DNA of 64,000 bases from Haliea sp. (GTDB taxonomy: Bacteria > Pseudomonadota > Gammaproteobacteria > Pseudomonadales > Halieaceae), in the NCBI GenBank assembly GCA_024642245.1, contig JAHEBM010000015.1, positions 1 to 64,000 on the forward strand. Reading direction: 5' to 3'. The notes under the pieces were generated by a model. It was not told the origin of the DNA, ran no database searches, and worked only from the letters and a program-made list of their open reading frames with translations. Positions 41,357 through 49,703 of the stretch are shown here, in pieces; the stretch's first letter is position 1; each line of letters begins with the position of its first letter. A program made the translations under genes and the position numbers.

Positions 41357-43380
41357 ACGACAAGGATGGTATTTCATGGGAGGAGCTGAACCGGCTGTTC
41401 TCCGTCGTGCTGTGCCTGGACGAATCCATGGCGATCATCCACGCCAGCGAGACGCCGCTGAAATACATGCCGGATTTGCAGGCGCGCCCGGCCCTTGCCG
41501 ACGCGTTCGATGTGAGGCGGCCCAATGCCCTGTCTTCCTATGCCGACGCTATTGCCGGCCTGCAGTCACTGTGCCTGCTGACCGCAAAAAACCGCCGCTT
41601 CGCGGTCCGCGGGCAACTGGTGCGAGCCCGTTATAACGACCAACCGGTAATTTGCTTCTGCGGTTCACCCTGGCTGTTCTGGATCAATACCCATTGCCCG
41701 GACATCAGGCTCGGCCTGACGGATTACTCGATGCAGGACGTGCAACTCGACCAGCTCTTTTTCATGAACACGGAAAAGCAGATGGTGCAGGACCTCGAGA
41801 AGCTCAACGATGAGCTGCAGGCTGCCAAGGTCGCCGTCGAAAAAGCCCAGGAATCCCAGCGGCGCTTTTTCGCCCAGATGAGCCATGAAATGCGTACGCC
41901 GCTGAACGGCATCGTAAGCGCCCTCAGCCTGCTGGACGGCGAGCCTGCGGAGGCCCTCAGGTTGAAGCTACTTCCGCTGGCAAAAAGCTCTTCCGAAAAC
42001 CTCATGGAGGTCATCAATTACGTGCTCGACGTCTCCAAGCTGGAATTTACCGGGATAGACGAAGGGGCGAAGGTCTTCAACCTCTCGTCACTGCTGCATA
42101 AGGTCGAAAATGTGGTGCACGCCAGGGCCGTGGAAAAATCACTGGAAATGCGCCTCAATCTGGAGATCCATCCGGCCTGGAACTTCTCCGGCCAACCACA
42201 GCTGCTGCAGCAGGCCCTGCTCAATCTATTGATCAACGCCATCAAGTTCACTGATAGCGGCTCGATCACGCTGAACTGCCGACCGGTTGCAATCAAGGAT
42301 GGACGGCACACCCTGCGGTTTGAAGTGGTGGACACCGGTAGCGGGATCGCTGCAGATGACCGGGAGCGCATATTTGAACCTTTCTGGAGCGGCCACGCGG
42401 ATACGGATAAGGGCATTGAAAAAGGCACGGGATTGGGTCTGGATATCGTGCGACGCAATATCGAGCACATGGGCGGTAAAGTAGGGCTTGAATCCACTGT
42501 GGGCTCTGGCTCCACTTTCTGGTTTCAGCTGTGCCTGCCACTGGTAAGGACAGAAGACATACCAGATTCCACGATCGACAATATAGAGCCGGACGCGACA
42601 ACAATCGGGGGTCGGGTCCTGCTCGTGGATGACAACGATACCAACCTGCTGCTTGGCTCCATGATCCTGGAGTCGCTTGGCGTTGAAGTGGTAACGGCGA
42701 GCGGTGGAGCCGAAGCCATAGCGGTGGCCAGAGTTGGCGGCTTAGACATGGTATTGATGGATCTCACAATGCCCGAGGTAGACGGGCTTGAGGCTACACG
42801 GAAAATACGTGAATTTGCGGATGACACCGTTTTGCCGATCGTAGCGCTCACGGCCCACGCCGATACCCTGGAAAAGCAAGCCTGCCTGGCGGCCGGCATG
42901 AATGCTTACCTTACCAAACCCATCGTCAGGGAGGCGTTGGCCAACGCCCTGCGTCGCTGGATTCCCGAAACCGCCACGGCAACACCGCCGCCCAGCGACC
43001 CTGCCACGGCACACACTGTTAACGCGGCCGAGCCGCACGCCAGGCTGTTGCATCTGTCGGTGCTGGAGGAACTCGAACAACAGATTGGCCGGGGCAACCT
43101 GGCAACGGTTGTCGACAAGGTCCTCACGGAAGCGGACCAGCGCTGGGATGAGCTGGTCGCGGCTGAAAGCGCCGGCGACCGGGCCACGGTGCAACGCCAC
43201 GTGCACAGCCTTGCCAGCATCTTCCGCAGTGTCGGCCTGCTCGAGGCCGGGGACGCCCTGGCCGCGATCGAGATCAGCTTGCGGGCGGGAGAGGAACTTG
43301 CCGGCGACTGGCTGGCGACTCAGGAACGTCTCAAATCCACCAGCCTGCGGGCGCTGGGTGAAGCGCTCCAGGCCAGGTAA
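41353..43380 (+). CDS. H-NOX-associated hybrid histidine kinase (HNOBA-like sensor, HisKA, HATPase, REC, Hpt)
   Basis: HNOBA-like DVQLDQLFFMNTEKQMVQDLEKLNDEL; FFAQMSHEMRTPLNGI; GTGLGLDIVRRN; LLVDDNDTNLLL..VLMDLTMPEVDG; Hpt QRHVHSLASIFRSVGL. Confidence 0.92.
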   Translation: MNDKDGISWEELNRLFSVVLCLDESMAIIHASETPLKYMPDLQARPALADAFDVRRPNALSSYADAIAGLQSLCLLTAKNRRFAVRGQLVRARYNDQPVICFCGSPWLFWINTHCPDIRLGLTDYSMQDVQLDQLFFMNTEKQMVQDLEKLNDELQAAKVAVEKAQESQRRFFAQMSHEMRTPLNGIVSALSLLDGEPAEALRLKLLPLAKSSSENLMEVINYVLDVSKLEFTGIDEGAKVFNLSSLLHKVENVVHARAVEKSLEMRLNLEIHPAWNFSGQPQLLQQALLNLLINAIKFTDSGSITLNCRPVAIKDGRHTLRFEVVDTGSGIAADDRERIFEPFWSGHADTDKGIEKGTGLGLDIVRRNIEHMGGKVGLESTVGSGSTFWFQLCLPLVRTEDIPDSTIDNIEPDATTIGGRVLLVDDNDTNLLLGSMILESLGVEVVTASGGAEAIAVARVGGLDMVLMDLTMPEVDGLEATRKIREFADDTVLPIVALTAHADTLEKQACLAAGMNAYLTKPIVREALANALRRWIPETATATPPPSDPATAHTVNAAEPHARLLHLSVLEELEQQIGRGNLATVVDKVLTEADQRWDELVAAESAGDRATVQRHVHSLASIFRSVGLLEAGDALAAIEISLRAGEELAGDWLATQERLKSTSLRALGEALQAR

Positions 43381-43446
43381 AGCCCAGTTCCCCTGCCGTA
43401 CGCCACTTCGCTGGCCCGGCCCGACACCCCCTTTTCCTGAAACACC

Positions 43447-43459
43447 TTGCGTTTTGCAA
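43447..43459. promoter_or_regulatory. LuxO-like dyad box 4
   Basis: TTGCG-TTT-TGCAA, one mismatch to TTGCA-N3-TGCAA. Confidence 0.6.
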
Positions 43460-43513
43460 CGCGTTCACTCGCCGTCACAAGCCCAATGCCGCTAGTTCAG
43501 CGGGTTTAGTACT

Positions 43514-43529
43514 TGGCATGCAAGTTGCT
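43514..43529 (+). promoter_or_regulatory. Predicted sigma-54 promoter for small gene 43623-43871
   Basis: TGGCAT-GCAAG-TTGCT, consensus TGGCAY-N5-TTGCW. Confidence 0.85.
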
Positions 43530-43622
43530 CTATCACCTGCGGGATTTAATGTTCGATATACCGGATGAAGGGCAACGGGCCTGGCAATCCACCAAAGTAA
43601 ATAACCGCAAATGGAGAGATCT

Positions 43623-43871
43623 ATGCAAAGCAACAACACCCCAACCGCATTCCACGCCGGCACGACCACGTTGCAGAACACCGGCGGTTCGCACGCGGCC
43701 AAACCAGCACACGAAATCAGCCTGTTCAAACTCGCGCAGCTTGACCTGGGCCTGTTCGTGGCTCTGTGCAAGCTCGGCACTTCGGCGGAGCGGATCCGCA
43801 CTGTGCTCAGGCTGAGCCGGTCGGATTTCGATTACCTCAGCGGGCTGGCAGGTATCCAGGGTCAGGCCTGA
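43623..43871 (+). CDS. Small orphan protein (82 aa) behind predicted sigma-54 promoter
   Basis: MQSNNTPTAF..HEISLFKLAQLDLGLFVALCKLGTSAERIRTVLRLSRSDFDYLSGL; GGAGAG upstream of ATG. Confidence 0.7.
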   Translation: MQSNNTPTAFHAGTTTLQNTGGSHAAKPAHEISLFKLAQLDLGLFVALCKLGTSAERIRTVLRLSRSDFDYLSGLAGIQGQA

Positions 43872-44071
43872 GCATACTGACAAAAACGCCCGAGGTGAGG
43901 AGCCGGCACAAAAGCTGCGGCCAGTGGTGGCAATCATTTTCTGTCACAGGCGATAGATACTGAGCAACTGGTTGCAAGCTTACTGACTTGATGGAATCCT
44001 GCCGGCGGCGGCCTTGACGATGCCGGTGCTGATTAAGCAAGCTGTGCACTCTCTGCAAAGGCGGCCATCTT

Positions 44072-45913
44072 ATGACGCGTACCAAAGCCCTCCTCATTGT
44101 TGCGCCGCTGGCACTCAGCCTGCTGGTGCTGTTATTGCTTCCCCTGCTGATCGATAAAGAGAAGATCCTCGACCTGGCCAGCGCGACGATCAAGGAGCAA
44201 ACCGGCGCCACCCTGGTGGTGGGGGGGGATATCGGCCTGCAACTGTTTCCCCGGATCGGCGTTACCCTGGCTGACGTCAGCCTGACCATGCCCGAAGAAA
44301 GGCAGGCTGGCCTGCAGATCAAGTCGCTTGAGCTCGGGCTGCAACTGCTTCCCCTGTTCTCCGGCAGGATCGAGATCGCATCCCTCAAGCTCGACGGGCT
44401 CACCAGCAGGATTCCCGCGCAGGAAAAACAGGACAAGGTCGACACCGGCAAAATGAGCGACCAGGAACTCGACGCGTTCTATGCGCAGCGTCGAAAGATA
44501 CAGGCCGAGGCGGGGAGCGCTGCCGGCTCCCAGGCGGCCCTGGCGCTACCACTGGCCCTCAATGTGAAGACCCTGAAGCTGACGAATTCGACAGTGGAAC
44601 TGTTGAATACAGGCGGCGCCGCGCCCACCGTTATCGAACTGCGGGATGTCGAGGCCAACGACCTCAACCTTGATGCGCGCCCCATCGGGCTGCAGGCACG
44701 GGTCAGGCTGCCCGGAGAGCCGCCCATCGAGCTGACCCTGCGGGGTACTGTGCGGGTCGACCAACAGCGGCAGGTCGTGGTGCTGGATACCGTCGAGCTG
44801 GAAATAGCCGGTGCTACCGCCCAACCGATCACCTTGCAAGCCCAGGGCGAAGCGGACCTCAACCGCCAGCTCGCCGACCTGCAAGTGGTGCTGCAAATTG
44901 CGCAGGCCCGTGGTGAAGGGAAGCTGCGCTACGCCGGGTTTGAAAGCCCACTCATCGATGCCGACCTGCATTTCAACCTGCTCGACCCGGCACTGCTGGC
45001 GCTGGCGGGCCCGGAAGCGGCGGCCGATGCCGGCAACGCCCCCGTAGGCGGCGAGGATCCCCTGCCCCTGGCGGGCCTGCGCAATATTGATACCCGCGCA
45101 GACCTGACGATAGACAAGGCACTGCTCGGCGGTCACGCCATCGACAAGCTGGAACTCACAGTGCGCGCCGTCGACGGGGTCATCCACATCAGCTCCCTCA
45201 CCGGGGTGGTACACGGCGGCCAGCTGGCAATGGAGGGCACGTTCAACGCCAGGCACAACACCGCCACGCTGGCGACCACCGGCACGCTCGCGGGGCTGGA
45301 CATCGCCGATACCCTGGCCGCGACGGCGGTAGCACCAGTGGCAACGGGCAAGGCCAGCCTGGACTGGCACCTGGCGAGCTCGGGGCGCACGCAAAACGAG
45401 CTGCTCGCCGCGCTGAATGGGCCGATCAGGCTGGAAACCGCCGAGGTGACCCTGCAGGATATCGGCATCGAGGGCATGTTATGCCAGGCTGTGGCGCTCA
45501 CCAACCAGGAAGCCCTCACCGCCACCTTCCCCACCAGCACACGCTTCCAGGCCCTGGCTGCGGATATCCAGCTGGCACAGGGCAAGGCCCTGCTCAATCC
45601 GCTGAGGGCGGAGCTGGCGCAGCTCAGCCTGCGGGGAGCAGGCGCCTATGAGCTGATCAGCCGCGACTTCAGGGCCACCTTCAAGGCTCGCTTGTCACCG
45701 GAACTGGAAACCCTGGACCACGCCTGCCGGGTGAGCAAGCGCCTGACCGCCATCGACTGGCCGGTGGACTGCGCGGGCAACGCCAATGGCGAGCCGGGCA
45801 AGTGGTGCAAGGTCGATACCGAGGAAATTATCAAGGACCTTGGCAAGCACGAGGTCCAGCGCAAGATCGAGAAAAAAGCGGGCAAGCTGCTGGACAAGCT
45901 GTTCGGGAACTAG
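44072..45913 (+). CDS. AsmA family protein
   Basis: N-terminal TM, GATLVVGGDIGLQLFPRIGVTLADVSL, C-terminal AsmA-like repeat. Confidence 0.85.
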   Translation: MTRTKALLIVAPLALSLLVLLLLPLLIDKEKILDLASATIKEQTGATLVVGGDIGLQLFPRIGVTLADVSLTMPEERQAGLQIKSLELGLQLLPLFSGRIEIASLKLDGLTSRIPAQEKQDKVDTGKMSDQELDAFYAQRRKIQAEAGSAAGSQAALALPLALNVKTLKLTNSTVELLNTGGAAPTVIELRDVEANDLNLDARPIGLQARVRLPGEPPIELTLRGTVRVDQQRQVVVLDTVELEIAGATAQPITLQAQGEADLNRQLADLQVVLQIAQARGEGKLRYAGFESPLIDADLHFNLLDPALLALAGPEAAADAGNAPVGGEDPLPLAGLRNIDTRADLTIDKALLGGHAIDKLELTVRAVDGVIHISSLTGVVHGGQLAMEGTFNARHNTATLATTGTLAGLDIADTLAATAVAPVATGKASLDWHLASSGRTQNELLAALNGPIRLETAEVTLQDIGIEGMLCQAVALTNQEALTATFPTSTRFQALAADIQLAQGKALLNPLRAELAQLSLRGAGAYELISRDFRATFKARLSPELETLDHACRVSKRLTAIDWPVDCAGNANGEPGKWCKVDTEEIIKDLGKHEVQRKIEKKAGKLLDKLFGN

Positions 45914-46064
45914 GCCTGCAAAGCGGCGATCAGCCGGCTAACCGGACCGCTCCTGGCGACACTCGCTGCTATCAATACCGGGGGCATGAGAAATCTTTGG
46001 CCATACTCCGGATAGCGTCCTAGAATGCCTGTTGCGATACACAACTAAAACGGAGAACTCAATC

Positions 46065-46667
46065 ATGAAATTTAACAAACTCATTCCCGCGCTGGCCATT
46101 ATGTCCACCGTACTGCTGGGCGCAGCCCCCGCCGTCACACTGGCAGAGGTCGAAATGGGAGCCTCAGGCGATGGCGAGCGTACGGTCGCCCGGCAGATAT
46201 CCGCCGTGATTACCGCGATCGATTACAAGACCCGCGATATCACCCTGGAAGGGCCGTTGGGCGAAGCGATTACCCTGAATGTCGGTGATGGCGTCAAGCG
46301 CTTTGACGAATTCGTAAAAGGCGACCTGGTTATGGCTACCTATGTCGAGTCGATCAGCGGCGAACTGCGCACTCCGACAGCGGACGAAATCAAGAACCCC
46401 TGGGTTGAACTCGATGCCGCCGGCATTGCGGAGGCAGGTATGCCCCCGGGTGCAGCAGTCGGTCGCGCTATCCAGGCCGTGTGTACCATCGAAGGCATGA
46501 ATCGCGCCACGGGTACGGTGACAGTGAAAGACCCCAAGGGTAATTTTCATGTCATAGCCGATGTGAATCCGGAGAAAATGGAAGGCGTAACGCTCGGCCA
46601 GACAGTCATCATCACCTACACCAGGGCGATGGCACTGACCCTGGAAAAGGCAGTTGTGGCCGAATAA
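46065..46667 (+). CDS. Exported hypothetical protein
   Basis: Signal peptide MKFNKLIPALAIMSTVLLGAAPAVTLAE. Confidence 0.6.
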   Translation: MKFNKLIPALAIMSTVLLGAAPAVTLAEVEMGASGDGERTVARQISAVITAIDYKTRDITLEGPLGEAITLNVGDGVKRFDEFVKGDLVMATYVESISGELRTPTADEIKNPWVELDAAGIAEAGMPPGAAVGRAIQAVCTIEGMNRATGTVTVKDPKGNFHVIADVNPEKMEGVTLGQTVIITYTRAMALTLEKAVVAE

Positions 46668-46685
46668 ATCCTGCCTGCGCAGGTC

Positions 46686-46737
46686 GGCGCCCGTAGGCGG
46701 GCGCCGGGCAATTTTCCGGGCGGGCTAAGGCCCGCCC
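46686..46737. terminator. Two tandem perfect hairpins between convergent genes
   Basis: GGCGCCCG-TAGG-CGGGCGCC (46686-46705) and GGGCGGGC-TAAG-GCCCGCCC (46718-46737). Confidence 0.6.
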
Positions 46738-46739
46738 TG

Positions 46740-47090
46740 TCAATTGAGTACCTTGTAGCCCCGACCCCGGAGGCAGCGCTTGGTTACCTGGACCTTGTCC
46801 TCGGCCCCCTCGCTTGCACCCTTGGCGCCGCCAGTGACAGCGCCCACGCCGGCTGCCTTGCCCGCATCACCGGTTATGGCACCGATCAATCCCCCCACCA
46901 CCGCGCCCGAAGCAGCCCCGGTAGCGACCTTCTTGCCCGCCTGGACTTCGGCGGCATAACTCCTGCATTCCGCAAGATCCTGCTCGTAGCGGGACATGTC
47001 CACGCCCTGCCTGTCGATAATGATTTCATCGGTGGTGGTGCAGGCAACCAGCAGGGCCAGGGCCGCTGCAGTTAGCGCATAATATTTCAT
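46740..47090 (-). CDS. Glycine-zipper lipoprotein
   Basis: Lipobox LLVACTTT; GAASGAVVGGLIGAITGDAGKAAGVGAVTGGAKGA. Confidence 0.8.
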   Translation of the reverse strand: MKYYALTAAALALLVACTTTDEIIIDRQGVDMSRYEQDLAECRSYAAEVQAGKKVATGAASGAVVGGLIGAITGDAGKAAGVGAVTGGAKGASEGAEDKVQVTKRCLRGRGYKVLN

Positions 47091-47207
47091 GATAATCCCA
47101 GGGCCGCACAAGGCGGCGTTGCCGATTTCAGCAAAGGCTACCATGCCCGCCGGGGAAATTCCCCTTCGCACCACGACCACGCGGCGTAAACGGGGATTTA
47201 TTCAGGC

Positions 47208-48005
47208 ATGTCAATATTCCGTACGCAACAGCTGGTATGCTGGCCGCTGCCCTCGATAGAGATTGATGTGACCAGTACACTGCGAAAACTCCTGAAAGCG
47301 ATGCTCGGCAGCCTGCGGGACTTGTTGCCGATTTTCCTGGTGATCGTCTTTTTCCAGTTCGGCGTACTGCAGCAACCGCTGCCGAACGTGGGCCAGCTAT
47401 TACTCGGGGTGCTGTTCGTGGTGCTGGGCCTGACCTTTTTCATTCACGGCCTCGAACAAGGACTGTTCCCCATTGGAGAATCGATGGCCACAGCCTTTGC
47501 CCGCAAGGGTAGCCTGTTCTGGCTGGTGACATTCGCCTTTTGCCTGGGATTCGGCACCACGGTGGCCGAACCAGCCCTGATTGCAGTGGCAGCGGAAGCC
47601 GCCGACGTGGCCGCAGCGGGAGCCATGATCGAGGCCTCCGACACGGCCCGGGAGGAATATGCCACCGGCCTGCGTTACACAGTCGCCTTCTCCGTGGGCC
47701 TGGCCATCGTTATCGGGGTAGTACGCATCCTCAAGGGCTGGCCGCTGCAGTGGCTGATCATTGCCGGCTATGTACTGGTAGTGATCATGACGACCTTCGC
47801 TCCCGAGGAGATTATCGGTATCGCCTATGATTCCGGGGGTGTCACCACCTCGACAATCACGGTGCCCCTGGTCACCGCCCTGGGGGTAGGTCTGGCCTCA
47901 TCTATCCGTGGCCGCAATCCCATGATCGACGGCTTCGGGCTCATTGCGCTGGCTTCCCTCACACCGATGATCTTCGTCATGGGCTATGGAATGCTGATCC
48001 AATGA
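47208..48005 (+). CDS. DUF1538 membrane protein (UmpA/B-like), first subunit
   Basis: [43 protein letters not shown]; start may lie downstream. Confidence 0.85.
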   Translation: MSIFRTQQLVCWPLPSIEIDVTSTLRKLLKAMLGSLRDLLPIFLVIVFFQFGVLQQPLPNVGQLLLGVLFVVLGLTFFIHGLEQGLFPIGESMATAFARKGSLFWLVTFAFCLGFGTTVAEPALIAVAAEAADVAAAGAMIEASDTAREEYATGLRYTVAFSVGLAIVIGVVRILKGWPLQWLIIAGYVLVVIMTTFAPEEIIGIAYDSGGVTTSTITVPLVTALGVGLASSIRGRNPMIDGFGLIALASLTPMIFVMGYGMLIQ

Positions 48006-48802
48006 GTATTGTCAGCGCCGTGGTGGAAGTGACGCTCAGTACCGTGCACGACGTACTGCCCATCGCTGCCATAATATTCGGCTTCCAGTTCCTGGTACTG
48101 CGACGTAAACCAGCCAATCTCGGCGCCATTCTGTGGGGATTCGGCTGGGTGCTGGTGGGCCTGTCCTTGTTCCTGCTGGGACTGGAATGGTGCCTGTTCC
48201 CACTTGGACGAATGATGGCGGAGCAACTGACCGACCCCGCTTTCATCCAGGCCAGCCACGGGCTCAAGGAAGGGAGTGGCGAAATCAACTGGAAAGATTA
48301 CTACTGGGTGTACATATTCGCCTTTACCATCGGTTTCAGCACAACCATAGCCGAACCCTCACTGATAGCCGTGGCCATCAAGGCCAACGAGGTTTCCGGG
48401 GGCGCGATCAGCATCTCCGGGCTACGGATCTCCGTTGCCCTGGGGGTAGCGGTGGGTATTTCCCTGGGCTGTTACCGCATCGTCGTGGGCGACCCCATCC
48501 ACTGGTACATTATTGGCGGTTACGTGCTGGTCGTTCTGCAGACAACCGTGGCACCCAGGCTGATTATTCCCCTGGCCTATGATTCCGGCGGCGTCACCAC
48601 CTCCACCGTGACCGTACCACTGGTGGCGGCACTCGGCCTTGGCCTGTCCGAAACAGTACCCGGGAGGAATCCGCTTTTCGACGGCTTCGGCCTGATCGCA
48701 TTTGCCAGCCTGTTCCCGATCCTGTCGGTGATGGCCTATGCCCAGCTCGCCGAATTTCGCGCCAGGATTACTCGCAGAAAAAGCAAAGACAACATAAATT
48801 GA
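48002..48802 (+). CDS. DUF1538 membrane protein (UmpA/B-like), second subunit
   Basis: [33 protein letters not shown], paralogous to the preceding gene. Confidence 0.87.
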   Translation: MSIVSAVVEVTLSTVHDVLPIAAIIFGFQFLVLRRKPANLGAILWGFGWVLVGLSLFLLGLEWCLFPLGRMMAEQLTDPAFIQASHGLKEGSGEINWKDYYWVYIFAFTIGFSTTIAEPSLIAVAIKANEVSGGAISISGLRISVALGVAVGISLGCYRIVVGDPIHWYIIGGYVLVVLQTTVAPRLIIPLAYDSGGVTTSTVTVPLVAALGLGLSETVPGRNPLFDGFGLIAFASLFPILSVMAYAQLAEFRARITRRKSKDNIN

Positions 48803-48824
48803 ACTGTAGAACGAGGATATCACC

Positions 48825-49175
48825 ATGCACTTCAAGATGATCATCGTATTCGTTGAAGACCGCAAAACCGATGCGGTACTCACCGCGGCCCGTGAAAAAG
48901 GCGCAACGGGCGCCACCATTATCCACAACGCCCGCGGCGAGGGTCTGAAGGTCAGTAAAACCTTCTTCGGCCTGTCGCTGGAAACACAGCGGGATGTCGT
49001 GTTGCTGCTGGTGGAGGAACACCTTAGCAGGGTCATACTCGAGGAGATCAGTATCGCCGGCCATTTCGACAACGAGCCAGGCACCGGCATCGCTTTCCAG
49101 CTCGACGTGGAGGATGCGGTTGGCGTCATTGCCCAGGCCCAGAAAATCACTCACGAAGTAGAGGAGTTGCTGTAA
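48825..49175 (+). CDS. PII-like regulatory protein
   Basis: Ferredoxin-like PII fold pattern FKMIIVFVEDRKTDAVLTAAREKGATGATIIHNARGEG. Confidence 0.75.
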   Translation: MHFKMIIVFVEDRKTDAVLTAAREKGATGATIIHNARGEGLKVSKTFFGLSLETQRDVVLLLVEEHLSRVILEEISIAGHFDNEPGTGIAFQLDVEDAVGVIAQAQKITHEVEELL

Positions 49176-49582
49176 TGCAGATGAAGAAGATCATCAAAGC
49201 GCGCGACGTCATGCACACGGACCACCTGGAACTCGACGGCTTGGCGACGGTGGCGGAAGCCCTGGAAGCCATGAAAGCCGCGGACGCCAGCGTGGTAATT
49301 GTCAGGAAGCGACACCAGCACGACGCCTACGGCATACTGCTGTTGTCCGATATCGCCAAGAAAGTGCTGGCGAAAGACCGGCCCTCCAAACGGGTCAACG
49401 TCTACGAAATCATGTCCAAGCCGGTGATCTCACTGGACCCTGATATGGACGTGCGACACTGTGCCCGCATGTTCGATCGTTTCGGCCTGTCCAGCGTGCC
49501 GGTGATAGAGAACGGCAAGGTAATGGGCATCGTCACCTACAACGAACTGGTGTTCAAAGGCCTGTGCGAGCTGATTGACTAG
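49175..49582 (+). CDS. CBS domain pair protein
   Basis: KARDVMHTDHLELDGLATVAEALEAM and EIMSKPVISLDPDMDVRHCARMF..VPVIENGKVMGIVTYNEL. Confidence 0.9.
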   Translation: MQMKKIIKARDVMHTDHLELDGLATVAEALEAMKAADASVVIVRKRHQHDAYGILLLSDIAKKVLAKDRPSKRVNVYEIMSKPVISLDPDMDVRHCARMFDRFGLSSVPVIENGKVMGIVTYNELVFKGLCELID

Positions 49583-49703
49583 TCGCCACTGAAAGCTTTC
49601 GCCAATGCCCAGATTGGCGCGCAATCCAAACTGGGTTGCACCGCCCTCGTCTATACTTCCTGCTGCTGGCAGATTTAAAGGCGCAAAAAAGAGGGATGAC
49701 TTC

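Noticed and set aside
43541-43622. Possible Qrr-like sRNA downstream of the 43514 sigma-54 promoter
   Set aside because: No recognisable Qrr core and no terminator hairpin with T-tract before the small ORF; kept only as a leader of the small gene.
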